Both the position numbers and the translations under genes were made by a program. Shown here piece by piece: positions 34,052-43,841 of a stretch of 64,000 nucleotides of DNA. The notes below the pieces were generated by a model. The model did not search any database and was not told the DNA's origin. It saw nothing but the letters and a program-made list of their open reading frames with translations. This DNA comes from Solibacillus faecavium (lineage in GTDB: Bacteria; Bacillota; Bacilli; Bacillales_A; Planococcaceae), in the NCBI RefSeq assembly GCF_014836905.1, contig NZ_JACSPZ010000009.1, forward strand, positions 95,256 through 159,255, read 5' to 3'. Position 1 is the stretch's first letter; every line of letters begins with the position of its first letter.

Positions 34052-35344
34052 TTAATTTTCCACCACATGCATCGGATCCCGACGCTTCGGCCCAATCATA
34101 TTAAACAACACATTCAAGAAGATCGCCGTAACCGACCCCGCAACAATCCCATTCGACGTTAAAATCGACATCCAAGAAGGTAAGTTTTCGAAGATACCCG
34201 GTACTGTAGCAACACCGATCCCTAAACCAACTCCAAGTGCTGCGACCATTGCGTTTTCCATGGATTTTTGAATTTCCGGTGCAAGCATTTTCACACCTTG
34301 TGTAATTACCATACCGAACATTGCAAGCATCGCTGCACCAAGTACTGGTGTTGGGATGATCGTAGTTAATGCTGCAAGCTTTGGCAGGAATCCAAGTGCT
34401 ACAAGCATACCGCCTGTAATGTAAATGACTTTGCGGTCGCGTACGCCTGACATTTGAATTAGTCCTACGTTTTGTGAGAATGTTGTGTAAGGGAAGGCGT
34501 TGAAAATACCACCGATAATTGATGCTAGTCCTTCTGCACGGTACCCTTTTGATAAATCTTTTGAAGTTAAATCTTTTTTTGTAATATCACTTAAAGCATA
34601 GTACACACCTGTTGATTCTACTAATGACACCATTGCTACTAATGTCATTGTTAAAATAGCAGAAGCATTGAATGTCGGTGTTGCTAAGTAAAATGGCTGC
34701 ATAATGTGTAACCATGAAGCATCTGCTACTGGTGCGAAATCAACTTTACCCAAGAAAATACCGATAATTGTTCCTGTCACCATCCCCAGTAAAATCGCAA
34801 TGGCACGAACGAAACCAACTGTGAATCTATAAATCACTAAAATAATCAGTAACGTAATAAATGCTAAGGCTACGTTTGAACCTGATGCAAAGTCAGCTGC
34901 CCCTTGTCCGCCACCCATATTATTAATCGCTACCGGGATTAAGCTGATTCCGATAATCGTTACAACCGAACCTGTTACAACAGGCGGGAAAAACGGAATT
35001 AATTTACCGAAAAGACCACCGATTAATACGATGATAATACCTGAGGCGATAATCGCTCCGTATACATCCCCTAATCCACCACCAGAACCAATTGCAATAA
35101 TTGGACTTACTGCTGTAAATGTACATCCGAGTACAACCGGTAATCCAATTCCGATAACCTTCCCTTTCCAAACTTGCAGAAGTGTTGCCACGCCGCACAT
35201 GAAAATATCGATTGCTACTAAATATGTCATTTGTGCCGGACTGAAACCTAATGCCCCACCGATAATTAACGGTACTAAAATCGCTCCTGCATACATTGCC
35301 AGCAGATGCTGAATACCAAGCATCGTTGCTTTTGTGTTATTCAT
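34052..35344 (-). CDS. pbuX: Xanthine permease PbuX
   Basis: 430 residues. NCS2-family purine:H+ symporter with about 14 helices; imports xanthine. The start IQHLLAMYAGAILVPLIIG and the block VGLIQMSGVRDRKVIYITG are typical NCS2 segments, with a SVGLIQ-like transport motif. It follows xpt by 74 bp on the same strand, the Bacillus xpt-pbuX order, and is therefore under the guanine riboswitch. Confidence 0.92.
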   Translation of the reverse strand: MNNTKATMLGIQHLLAMYAGAILVPLIIGGALGFSPAQMTYLVAIDIFMCGVATLLQVWKGKVIGIGLPVVLGCTFTAVSPIIAIGSGGGLGDVYGAIIASGIIIVLIGGLFGKLIPFFPPVVTGSVVTIIGISLIPVAINNMGGGQGAADFASGSNVALAFITLLIILVIYRFTVGFVRAIAILLGMVTGTIIGIFLGKVDFAPVADASWLHIMQPFYLATPTFNASAILTMTLVAMVSLVESTGVYYALSDITKKDLTSKDLSKGYRAEGLASIIGGIFNAFPYTTFSQNVGLIQMSGVRDRKVIYITGGMLVALGFLPKLAALTTIIPTPVLGAAMLAMFGMVITQGVKMLAPEIQKSMENAMVAALGVGLGIGVATVPGIFENLPSWMSILTSNGIVAGSVTAIFLNVLFNMIGPKRRDPMHVVEN

Positions 35345-35418
35345 AAAAAGTTTTCCTCCAATTATAGATGCACTCTTAATATGTTATTTACATGATTTGA
35401 ACTGTAGTGTTTTAATGC

Positions 35419-36075
<657 letters not shown>

Positions 36076-36136
36076 TCAAAAGTAATAACAAATGAGGTGC
36101 ACAAATAAAATTGGACGGGTCATTCGTTAACATGCT

Positions 36137-36209
36137 TCACTCATAGTCGATTCATTTACGGTAAATCGGTAGAAACTTGCAAGCCTTATCCTTGCGATTA
36201 TATGAGTAA
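36137..36209 (-). promoter_or_regulatory. Purine (guanine-type) riboswitch aptamer of xpt-pbuX
   Basis: The minus-strand sequence has the G-box core in order: ACTCATATAATCGCAAGG, AAGTTTCTACC, CCGTAAATG and CGACTATGAGT. P1 closes ACTCATA with TATGAGT. The specificity base in GACTATG is C, the form that pairs with guanine (U would mean adenine). High guanine would favour the downstream terminator and switch off xanthine salvage. Confidence 0.95.
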
Positions 36210-36347
36210 AGTTATTAAGTTTAATATTGAATGTCCCAATTATAATCATGTAAATCTTATATTGCAATAATCTCATAAAAGTAAAACTATTCTTATTTTT
36301 CGGAAATTTGAACAAAAAAGTGATAATAACGAAGCGAATGTTCGGGT

Positions 36348-37079
36348 TTAGACTTTTACCAATAAATTCTCAGCTAAATTTTCTTTGAATTGTTCGAAAT
36401 TTTTCCCCTCAGACCCAAAATAGCTCATACTACGAGTGACAAAAACGAGGGCCTTCTTTCCATTCCCATAAGTCACTTCAGCAATTGCACCCATTTCCTC
36501 CATAACTTGCACTTTCATCTCACCTTCATTGAAAATAACAATATCCTCTGCAAATAGCGTTTTGAATTGATTGAACGTAGCTGACCCTTGCAAAATAATG
36601 ATTTCCGGCTGAAACTCTTCCATTACTTCTTTGAAAATTGTTTGCCCGCGTTCAAAATTAGCAGCATCTTCTTTTTTCGCGCTTTTTGCATGATCCATCG
36701 ATTCTATTTGATACGTATTTAAAGAAGTATAAATAAGCGATTCGTTATATTGCTTTTTTAGCCATGCCTCAAATTGTAAAGAACCTTTAAATTCACGAGG
36801 GGCTCCCTTTATTTCACTCAAATAAAGATCTTTTAACAGCTCTCTATTTAATAATGACTCTGCAAAAGTCTGCTCACTTCTATCTTCTACTTTAAAAAAG
36901 GGTACGGCATTTGTGCTGACTAGGAAAATTCGTGATTTGTAGGGATTTCCATTTGTTAAAAACGGACGAAATGCTACAGTTTTTCCATCTTCGCCCATTA
37001 ACCATTGATGCATTTTCTTATATAAACCTGTTGAGATAGGCATTCCTAACACTTCCTTATAAGTATAGAGATTCTTCAT
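36348..37079 (-). CDS. Hypothetical protein, 243 residues, weakly uracil-DNA-glycosylase-like
   Basis: Soluble protein with no signal peptide. The segment SRIFLVSTNAVPFF, later PEIIILQGSATFNQFKTLF and ALVFVTRSMSYFGSEG, recall in order the three core pieces of the UDG superfamily fold. The catalytic motifs are not clearly present. It begins MKNLYTYKEVLGMPI and ends ENLLVKV. Stands alone; upstream is repeat array D. I treat the UDG resemblance as a guess. Confidence 0.6.
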   Translation of the reverse strand: MKNLYTYKEVLGMPISTGLYKKMHQWLMGEDGKTVAFRPFLTNGNPYKSRIFLVSTNAVPFFKVEDRSEQTFAESLLNRELLKDLYLSEIKGAPREFKGSLQFEAWLKKQYNESLIYTSLNTYQIESMDHAKSAKKEDAANFERGQTIFKEVMEEFQPEIIILQGSATFNQFKTLFAEDIVIFNEGEMKVQVMEEMGAIAEVTYGNGKKALVFVTRSMSYFGSEGKNFEQFKENLAENLLVKV

Positions 37080-37157
37080 TTCTTCTATAATACCATTCCT
37101 TCCTTTTAAAGTATAAAAGGAAGGCTAAAGGGCATTTTATAATCGAGAGCATTTTTT

Positions 37158-37262
37158 TCGCCACTTCATTTACGATTTAAATACATATATTCGCCACCCT
37201 AATGACATTTTAGACACTTGGCTTTAGATATTAGCCACTTTGCATGACTTAATATCCACTTC
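37158..37262. repeat. About 21-bp-pitch array with CCACTT motif (array D, weak)
   Basis: CACTT-containing units start at about 37161, 37194, 37214, 37235 and 37256. The last three gaps are 20, 21 and 21 bp. On the minus strand the units read roughly AGTGGCTAA. Only four units keep the pitch. It lies between the 243-residue gene and the permease terminator. Confidence 0.5.
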
Positions 37263-37274
37263 AGTTTCACTCCA

Positions 37275-37313
37275 CAAAAAAACGCAATGAAAGCTGATGC
37301 TCACATTACGTTT
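37275..37313 (-). terminator. Intrinsic terminator of the lysine-type permease gene
   Basis: AAAACGCAATG (37279-37289) pairs with CATTACGTTTT (37303-37313), one mismatch, with a T7 tract on the minus strand. It lies 7 bp after the stop at 37320. Confidence 0.85.
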
Positions 37314-37319
37314 TAATTA

Positions 37320-38777
37320 TTATTTATTTGATAGATCGCAGTCCATTAAAGGAACGATTTTTGTTTTATGTTTTACTTTATAGAACATCCATAATGAAGC
37401 AAATAACGGTAAACCGATATATGAAACGACTACTCCGTACCAGTCAATTGTCCCGCCCATAAAGGCCATATAGTTTTGACCAAGTACGACAATCATACAG
37501 AGGGCAAACGCAAATAACGGACCGAATGGGAAGAATTTCGATACATACGGTAAATCACTCAATGATTTTCCTTGTGCGACATATGCGCGACGGAAGCGGT
37601 AATGACTGATTGCAATACCGAGCCATGCAATAAAGCCGGACATACCTGAAGCGTTTAGTAACCAAATATATACGACACCATCGCCAAAGAAAGAAGCTAA
37701 AAATGCTAATGAACCTACTGCTAATGTAGCTAAAAGTGCATACATCGGAATACCGCGCGTCGTTACTTTCATGAACAGTTTCGGTGCTTTTCCGTCTACT
37801 GCTAATTGATAAAGCATACGGCTGGCTGCATATAACCCTGAGTTCCCTGCAGAAAGCATGGCTGTTAAAATAATTGCATTCATAACTGATGCTGCAAATG
37901 CGACACCTAAGTTTTCAAATACTAATGTAAATGGACTTGTCGCAATATCTTCTGATAAAAGGCGTGAATCTGTATACGGAATAAGTAATCCAATTGCGCC
38001 AATTGCGAAAATGTAAAACAGTAAAATACGCCAGAATACTGAACGTACAGCTTTTGGTATGTTTTTGGCTGGATCATCTGTTTCCCCTGCCGTTACCCCT
38101 AGCATTTCCGTACCTTGGAATGAGAATCCCGCTGCAAGGAAAATACCGAATAGAGCTAGGAAACCGCCATTAAACGGTGCATCTCCTGCAAAGAAATTCG
38201 TGAAGCCGACCGGGTCGTTCCCGCCTAAAATACCGAAAATCATTAAAAAGCTGACAATAATAAATACAATTACTGTTGCGACTTTGATCATCGCAAACCA
38301 GTATTCTGCTTCACCAAAAGCTTTTACAGATGCTAAGTTAAATGATAATACGACTACGATAAATAAAATTGTCCATACAATCGATGAACTGTCCGGGAAC
38401 CAGTATTTCATAATTAATGACACAGCAGCAATTTCCGCTGCAATCGTAATTGCCCAGTTGTACCAATAGTTCCAACCAAGTGCAAATCCTAATGCCGGGT
38501 CTACAAATTTCGTTGCATACGTACTAAACGAACCCGATGTCGGCATATAGGCAGCCATTTCCCCTAATGACGTCATTAGGAAATACACCATAACCCCGAT
38601 TAATGCATATGCGAGCAATGCCCCACCAGGACCTGCCTGTGCAATGGCGCCACCTGATGCTAAAAATAGTCCTGTACCAATCGTTCCGCCTAACGAGATC
38701 ATCGTAACATGGCGGCTTTTTAATCCTCTTTTTAACTCGTTTTTATTACCGAGCTGATCTATTTTAATTTCACTCAC
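37320..38777 (-). CDS. lysP: Amino acid permease, lysine-specific (LysP-like)
   Basis: 485 residues, 12 helices, APC/AAT family of amino acid:H+ symporters. The first helix SRHVTMISLGGTIGTGLFLASG and TSLGEMAAYMPTSGSF are family signatures. GWNYWYNWAIT-type helix 3 and ILTAMLSAGNSGLYAASRML also fit LysP. Specificity for lysine comes mainly from the L-box riboswitch upstream (38873-39047), not from the protein alone. Single-gene unit on the minus strand with its own terminator. Confidence 0.88.
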   Translation of the reverse strand: MSEIKIDQLGNKNELKRGLKSRHVTMISLGGTIGTGLFLASGGAIAQAGPGGALLAYALIGVMVYFLMTSLGEMAAYMPTSGSFSTYATKFVDPALGFALGWNYWYNWAITIAAEIAAVSLIMKYWFPDSSSIVWTILFIVVVLSFNLASVKAFGEAEYWFAMIKVATVIVFIIVSFLMIFGILGGNDPVGFTNFFAGDAPFNGGFLALFGIFLAAGFSFQGTEMLGVTAGETDDPAKNIPKAVRSVFWRILLFYIFAIGAIGLLIPYTDSRLLSEDIATSPFTLVFENLGVAFAASVMNAIILTAMLSAGNSGLYAASRMLYQLAVDGKAPKLFMKVTTRGIPMYALLATLAVGSLAFLASFFGDGVVYIWLLNASGMSGFIAWLGIAISHYRFRRAYVAQGKSLSDLPYVSKFFPFGPLFAFALCMIVVLGQNYMAFMGGTIDWYGVVVSYIGLPLFASLWMFYKVKHKTKIVPLMDCDLSNK

Positions 38778-38815
38778 GATTATAAAACTCCCTTTTTGTT
38801 TTGTATGGCGAAGTG

Positions 38816-38850
38816 TAAAAATAAAACCACCACAAGTTTTTGTGATGGTT
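38816..38850 (-). terminator. Terminator half of the lysine riboswitch
   Basis: On minus, AACCATCACAA pairs with TTGTGGTGGTT (11 bp with one wobble, AAAC loop), followed by TTTATTTTT. It lies between the aptamer and the gene start at 38777. Confidence 0.9.
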
Positions 38851-38872
38851 ATAATTACACCTCATCAAACTT

Positions 38873-39047
38873 GAAAGATAGCTCAACACATGCTTACACA
38901 TGTGACAGTTCTGTTCCTTATCGGAGACAGCCCCAGCGTTATATTTAAGAAGAAAAATAACACTTCGGCAATCATTCCTTTCATAAAGCTTCACAGATTC
39001 TTCTCAATCTCCGCTATACTAATCATAATGATTGCGACCTCTACCCC
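38873..39047 (-). promoter_or_regulatory. Lysine riboswitch (L-box)
   Basis: Read on minus, the conserved blocks come in L-box order: GTAGAGGTCGCAA, AGTATAG, GAATCTGTGAAGC, TGAAAGGAATGATTGCCGAAG, GCTGGGGCTGTC, AACTGTCA and GAGCTATCTT. P1 pairs AGATAGCT-type sequence near 38880 with the AGAGGT side. Compared with Bacillus subtilis lysC, order and spacing agree. The terminator at 38816-38850 completes a transcription-off switch: lysine turns off the importer. Confidence 0.9.
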
Positions 39048-39195
39048 ATACATTTACATGAGGTAATATATTTAATTGAAATAATGATTATTAGTCTAAC
39101 ATAATATTTTTTTGATAGCAATGCGTTACTATTTTTCTGTTTTTTAAGATTATTCTTACTATTTAATTGGCGTTATTGCAGGAAAAGGAGCCTCA

Positions 39196-40398
39196 ATGAT
39201 GAATGAACAAAAAATAAACCAAAATAGCAAAAAAATACTATCGAATAAACAACTTCTCTTTTTTATGGTTGCTGTTTTCCTATTCGCTACTACCTTACGT
39301 ACACCGATTACTGTAGTAGGTCCTATTATTTCCTTTATCCGGGATGGCCTCGGCATTTCAAACGTACTTGCAGGATTTTTAACAACTATTCCATTAGTCG
39401 CATTTGCTATTGTTTCACCATTTGCACCGCGCATTGCACGTAAATGGGGAATGGAATGGACTTTATTTTATTCAGTTATTTTACTTTGTACTGGAGTATT
39501 ACTACGTTCAGTAGGTGAAACAGCACTTCTGATTGGAGGAACAATTCTTATAGGGATTGCGATCGCTTTTGGAAATGTTCTTATTCCGAGTTATTTTAAA
39601 TGGAAATTCCCGCTGCATATCGGCTTGTTAACAGGGGTGTATTCCGTATCGATGAATATTTCTTCCGGACTTGCTGCTGGTTTTAGTTTTCCGATCGCAA
39701 CAAATGCAGGCTGGCAAATAGCATTGGGCTTTTCGATTGTTTTGGGTGTTCTGACATTAGTTATATGGATACCGATTTTGCGAACACCTAAAGTGGACTT
39801 GCATATGTCGGCATCACAGAAAATGAAAACCCAAATGTGGAAATCACCGCTCGCCTGGGCTGTTGCAGGCGCAATGGGCTTCCAATCGTTTTTATTCTAC
39901 TGCTCCTCTGCATGGCTGCCAGAAATTTTTATAAGCCAAGGTTTGGATGCTACCACGGCTGGTTGGATGGTGTCTGTTATGCAATTTGCGCAAATTCCGA
40001 TGACGTTTGTTATTCCAATTATTGCAGGAAAGCTCATTTCACAGCGTCCGATCGTCATTTTCTTTACGATTTGCTATTTAATTGGCTTTACGGGAGTGTG
40101 GATGGAATGGACAAGCCTCGCGATTTTATGGATGATCTTTTTAGGTTTTGCAGGCGGCGCTTCATTCGGTTTAGTATTAATGCTGTTTTCACTGCGTACA
40201 GAAACTGCATACGATGCAGCGGAGCTCTCCGGATTTGCGCAATCAATCGGCTATTTAGTTGCAGCAGTCGGACCTGTTCTATTCGGTTATGTACATGATT
40301 TGACGAATAGTTGGTCCATGCCGCTTCTGTTATTTATTTTAATTTCAGTTTTGCTATTTTTTGCTTCATTTATAAGCGCAAAGAATCAAACAGTCTAA
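39196..40398 (+). CDS. MFS transporter, CynX/NimT family
   Basis: 400 residues, 12 helices. The first helix ends LFATTLRTPITVVGPI, and the block GNVLIPSYFKWKFP is typical of CynX/NimT carriers (cyanate or nitroimidazole-type export, most members uncharacterised). It starts ATGATG behind AAAGGAG. Divergent from the lysine permease. Followed by a gene with its own ribosome site 62 bp later. Substrate unknown. Confidence 0.85.
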   Translation: MMNEQKINQNSKKILSNKQLLFFMVAVFLFATTLRTPITVVGPIISFIRDGLGISNVLAGFLTTIPLVAFAIVSPFAPRIARKWGMEWTLFYSVILLCTGVLLRSVGETALLIGGTILIGIAIAFGNVLIPSYFKWKFPLHIGLLTGVYSVSMNISSGLAAGFSFPIATNAGWQIALGFSIVLGVLTLVIWIPILRTPKVDLHMSASQKMKTQMWKSPLAWAVAGAMGFQSFLFYCSSAWLPEIFISQGLDATTAGWMVSVMQFAQIPMTFVIPIIAGKLISQRPIVIFFTICYLIGFTGVWMEWTSLAILWMIFLGFAGGASFGLVLMLFSLRTETAYDAAELSGFAQSIGYLVAAVGPVLFGYVHDLTNSWSMPLLLFILISVLLFFASFISAKNQTV

Positions 40399-40460
40399 CC
40401 AAACATACGTACCCTTTTATGCTATAATAAAAGTGAGTAAATAAAAGGAGTACTGAACTA

Positions 40461-41015
40461 TTGCGTAAAAAACGAAAACGAAATAAAAAACGGTTGCCGA
40501 TTATACCGTTATTTTTCATTGTATTAGCTGCTGCAGTTGGTTTTAATGTAACGAAAACTTTAGAAGGTATGGGTATAGGAATTATCACTTATTTTGTACT
40601 CTATATTGGTTTTATAATTTGGCTGAAAACACGAAAAATAAGAAAGTTACGGAAGTCCGGTATTCGGGAAGTCGACCAAATGAGCGGTGAAGATTTTGAA
40701 AAGTTTTTAGGTGAACTATTTAAACGCCGCGGCTTTAAAGTGCGCTATACCGCAACGAGTGGTGATTACGGGGCGGATCTCATTTTGAAGGATGGGAAAG
40801 ACATCATTGCTGTGCAGGCAAAACGCTATTCCAGTACGGTCGGCGTAAAGGCTGTTCAGGAGATTATCGGTGCGGTGAAAATGTATGAGGCAACAGAAGC
40901 ATGGGTTGTAACGAATAGCCATTTTACCCGGCAGGCCGAAAAACTTGCAGATATTAATGATGTTTATTTAATCGATCGTGATGAATTAATTCAAATCATC
41001 TTAAATAAAAGATAA
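40461..41015 (+). CDS. Membrane-anchored Mrr-type restriction endonuclease-like protein
   Basis: 184 residues. A highly basic N-terminus then two membrane helices (LPIIPLFFIVLAAAVGF and IITYFVLYIGFIIWL) anchor a C-terminal Mrr_cat nuclease domain. SGEDFEKFLGELFKRRG opens the domain; the active-site D-QxK set is visible in DYGADLIL and IAVQAKRY. TTG start behind AAAGGAG. Members of this group are suspected of cutting modified DNA, but membrane-tethered ones have no assigned function. It is followed by a strong terminator and converges on the NOS gene. Confidence 0.83.
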   Translation: MRKKRKRNKKRLPIIPLFFIVLAAAVGFNVTKTLEGMGIGIITYFVLYIGFIIWLKTRKIRKLRKSGIREVDQMSGEDFEKFLGELFKRRGFKVRYTATSGDYGADLILKDGKDIIAVQAKRYSSTVGVKAVQEIIGAVKMYEATEAWVVTNSHFTRQAEKLADINDVYLIDRDELIQIILNKR

Positions 41016-41062
41016 AAGGGTTGTGTTCAGAGTTAATTTGATTTTGAACATAACCCTTTTTT
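41014..41062. terminator. Bidirectional terminator between the Mrr-type gene and nos
   Basis: AAAAGGGTTGTGTTCA pairs with TGAACATAACCCTTTT with one mismatch; T tracts on both strands. Serves both convergent genes. Confidence 0.9.
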
Positions 41063-41076
41063 GTAGTGCCTTCCCG

Positions 41077-42132
41077 TTAATATGGTTGCAATTGATAAAA
41101 GTAATTTGGCTTTTTGATTGTATTAGCAATCGGCTCATGATAAATGTCAATTGTTGCCGGTGATAATGGTGGGATAAGCCATACCCAGTTTCCTGTTACA
41201 TCACGGCCGTTTGTTTTTTCTTGCTGGCTGAAAAGTTGAAACTGCTGTGCTGCTGTATGGTGATCAACTATACTCACTCCGGCATTTTTATAAGAATGAA
41301 GTACCGCGACATTTAATTCCACGAGTGCACGGTCTTTCCAAAGAGTAGCATTTAGTGATGTATCCAACCCCATTGCCTCAGCAATTTTTGGCAGGAAATT
41401 ATATCGGTACGTATCGGCCAAATTGCGAGCACCGATTTCTGTCCCCATATACCAGCCATTGAACGGTGCAGCTTGGTAGTCTTCTCCTGCAATGTTAAAA
41501 CGCATGCTTGAAATGATTGGGACTGCATACCACTGCATGTTTAATTTTGAAAAATCATAGTCGGGATGGGTAATTGGCACTTCAAGCACGATCTCTTTAG
41601 GCAAATCATAGTAAATCGGCTCACGGTTATCTACTTGAACGACAAGCGGCAATACATCATAATTTGTCCGTGCACCTTGCCACCCAAGACCTTCGCAGAT
41701 TTTCGTGAATTCTACAGACGTGGAATCCCCAATAATCCCTTCCTCTGTTTCATACCCTGCATAACGAATGAGCTGATGATTCCAAATCCGTACACGGTTC
41801 GGGTCAAATAAAGTAATGGCTGGCCGAATTTTGCCGTTGTTTGTGGCAAATTCAATATGGTTCACAAGTGCTTCGTATATTTCATCCTCATTTAGCAATT
41901 GACGCTGATCAAAAACGGTTAAGCTATTCCAAAATAGCCGACCGATACATTTATTACTGTTGCGCCATGCAACTCGCGCACCATAAGTAAGTTCCTCGGT
42001 AGTTAAAATAAACGCCGGATGCTTTGCTTCTTCTATACGTAACTTTAGCCAGTCATCCGATTGCTTCGTTTCTTGTTTATATAATGTGAGAAATTCAATT
42101 CGTTCTTGTAATTCCTTCGTTGTCGTTGTCAT
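41077..42132 (-). CDS. nos: Bacterial nitric oxide synthase oxygenase
   Basis: 351 residues, the length of a bacterial NOS oxygenase without reductase domain. Oxidises L-arginine to NO and citrulline with a thiolate-bound haem. [10 protein letters not shown] carries the haem-ligand Cys62. [12 protein letters not shown] and [15 protein letters not shown] [10 protein letters not shown] match the substrate pocket, and [15 protein letters not shown] is the pterin/dimer region. It uses general flavodoxin reductants, and none is encoded nearby. In Bacilli NO protects against oxidative stress and some antibiotics. Single gene. Confidence 0.95.
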   Translation of the reverse strand: MTTTTKELQERIEFLTLYKQETKQSDDWLKLRIEEAKHPAFILTTEELTYGARVAWRNSNKCIGRLFWNSLTVFDQRQLLNEDEIYEALVNHIEFATNNGKIRPAITLFDPNRVRIWNHQLIRYAGYETEEGIIGDSTSVEFTKICEGLGWQGARTNYDVLPLVVQVDNREPIYYDLPKEIVLEVPITHPDYDFSKLNMQWYAVPIISSMRFNIAGEDYQAAPFNGWYMGTEIGARNLADTYRYNFLPKIAEAMGLDTSLNATLWKDRALVELNVAVLHSYKNAGVSIVDHHTAAQQFQLFSQQEKTNGRDVTGNWVWLIPPLSPATIDIYHEPIANTIKKPNYFYQLQPY

Positions 42133-42248
42133 CGTTTCACATCTCCCTATTCTTTTATTTTGGCGCTTAAAATAAGGAAACTCAACGAAACAACAGTTGA
42201 TTAAAACATGTATTTTTCATACATGACTAAAAGTGTTCATAAACAGGG

Positions 42249-42282
42249 GAAATAAAAAGATATGCACATTTTTATGCATACC
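42249..42282 (-). terminator. Intrinsic terminator of rtcB
   Basis: GGTATGCA and TGCATATC (minus strand; 42259-42282) form an 8-bp stem with wobble pairs, followed by TTTTTATT. It lies 8 bp after the rtcB stop. Confidence 0.8.
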
Positions 42283-42289
42283 TTCTCTC

Positions 42290-43489
42290 TTACTTCTTCC
42301 ATTTGTCGCTCGCCTTGAAATTATAAACGGGGGTCACATGCTTTTGAATTGATACGGTTTCACCGATTTGCTCCACGATTTCCTGCATTGGCTTGTATGC
42401 CATTGGTGCTTCATCCAATGTTTCCTCACTGACAGAGGTTGTCCAGATACCTTTCATCGTTTCCTTGAAATCATCCATTGATAAATTTTTCATCGCCGCT
42501 GTTCTTGAATAAATACGTCCTGCTCCATGTGGGGCGGATTCATTCCAATCCGCATTGCCTTTACCAATACAAATTAACGAGCCATCTCGCATATTCATCG
42601 GGATGACGAGCTTTTCATCTTTTGCAGCACGCACAGCCCCTTTACGTAAAATCATTGCATCGGTATCTATATAATTGTGTACAGAATCAAACTGCTCTGC
42701 AAACTCCCACTTCATATGCTCAGCGATTGTTTTTGCAATTTGTACACGGTTTTCGTGTGCAAAACGCTGTGCCAATTTCATGTCGGCAATGTAATCATCA
42801 AATTGATCCCCAATCAAATAAGCCAAATCTTTTGGGACGAAGGGGTTTTCCTTCTTATACGCTTCGATCATTTTTTGGATTTCTTTTTCCTGACCCGCTT
42901 CTTTTAAAGCTTTAATTTTTTCTGTTAAATCTTCACGCTGCAATGATTCAAATGCACGCTTTTGATGCCAGTTTGCTACTTTTGCCCCGACATAACGAGA
43001 ACCTGTGTGAATTAGTAAATAATAGATACCCTCATCATCTTTTGCCAGCTCAATAAAGTGATTGCCGCCGCCTAATGTGCCAAGAGATCGGTTCGTATAG
43101 TCATTTTGTAAGCCGCGTGCAATAAAGTTTTCGTTTGCAAAAAGCTCATGACTTTCTGGCGTATCATCATGAATTTCATTGCCACTTGGAACGAAACGTC
43201 TAATCGTTGCATCGAGCTTGTTAAAGTCCACTGCTCCTGAACCAATTTCAGAAACAAGTACACCACATCCAACATCGACCCCGACCAAATTCGGAACGAC
43301 ATGTTTCTTCAACAGTATCGTTGTACCGATCACACAGCCTTTCCCTGCATGGTAATCAGGCATAATGCGTACTTTCGTTCCTTCCATAAACGATTGATTG
43401 ACGAGCTCATTAATTTGCTCAATCGCTGTTTCCTGCGGTGTATTTGTATATATTTTTGCGTTCGTAAATTTCCCGGTAACTTCGATCAA
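42290..43489 (-). CDS. rtcB: RtcB-family RNA ligase
   Basis: 399 residues. GTP-dependent RNA ligase that joins 2',3'-cyclic phosphate or 3'-phosphate ends to 5'-OH. IMPDYHAGKGCVIG and GVDVGCGV (metal ligands D72 and C75) are family signatures. GGNHFIEL and the guanylylated His in PHGAGR are present. TTG start that overlaps the stop of the upstream membrane-protein gene (TTGA), so it is coupled. No archease gene is adjacent. Many Bacilli have a shorter RtcB of this type; its substrate in them is not settled. Confidence 0.92.
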   Translation of the reverse strand: MIEVTGKFTNAKIYTNTPQETAIEQINELVNQSFMEGTKVRIMPDYHAGKGCVIGTTILLKKHVVPNLVGVDVGCGVLVSEIGSGAVDFNKLDATIRRFVPSGNEIHDDTPESHELFANENFIARGLQNDYTNRSLGTLGGGNHFIELAKDDEGIYYLLIHTGSRYVGAKVANWHQKRAFESLQREDLTEKIKALKEAGQEKEIQKMIEAYKKENPFVPKDLAYLIGDQFDDYIADMKLAQRFAHENRVQIAKTIAEHMKWEFAEQFDSVHNYIDTDAMILRKGAVRAAKDEKLVIPMNMRDGSLICIGKGNADWNESAPHGAGRIYSRTAAMKNLSMDDFKETMKGIWTTSVSEETLDEAPMAYKPMQEIVEQIGETVSIQKHVTPVYNFKASDKWKK

Positions 43490-43749
43490 TTCTGTTCACG
43501 CCTTTCTTTTTTCAACATCAGTAGAGCAAATAATAGAAGTGTTAGTAGTATATAAATTCCGATTATCATGAGCGGTGACCTCTGTACAATGAAACCGAAT
43601 GCGACTTCAGATTGTAATACGAAATCATCCGGCGCAAATTGAGGCCGGTATAAAAAAGTTTGAATGATACCAAAAATCAGTTGAGCTAGCGTATAAAGAA
43701 TAAATAGAAGAAGCGCACCTAGTGATGCGAACATAAATTTACGTTTCAA
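43486..43749 (-). CDS. Small two-helix membrane protein coupled to rtcB
   Basis: 87 residues from a TTG at 43749, which has GGGGGG 7 bp upstream. An ATG at 43776 would add nine residues but lacks a site. Two membrane helices, FASLGALLLFILYTLAQLIF and LMIIGIYILLTLLLFALLML, flank an extracellular-type loop; the tail is basic. It overlaps rtcB by 4 bp. No family recognised. Confidence 0.7.
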   Translation of the reverse strand: MKRKFMFASLGALLLFILYTLAQLIFGIIQTFLYRPQFAPDDFVLQSEVAFGFIVQRSPLMIIGIYILLTLLLFALLMLKKERREQN

Positions 43750-43841
43750 GACCTCACCCCCCTTTTTATGAAACAATTGGTAGTATTTACGTGCCTAGTG
43801 GATAATAAGTTTCACTGACTTTAACCGCAGTTCATAGATTT

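Noticed and set aside
38873..39047. S-box (SAM) or T-box leader before the permease
   Set aside because: None of the S-box core or the T-box TGGNACCGCG motif is present, whereas the lysine-riboswitch blocks are all found in order.
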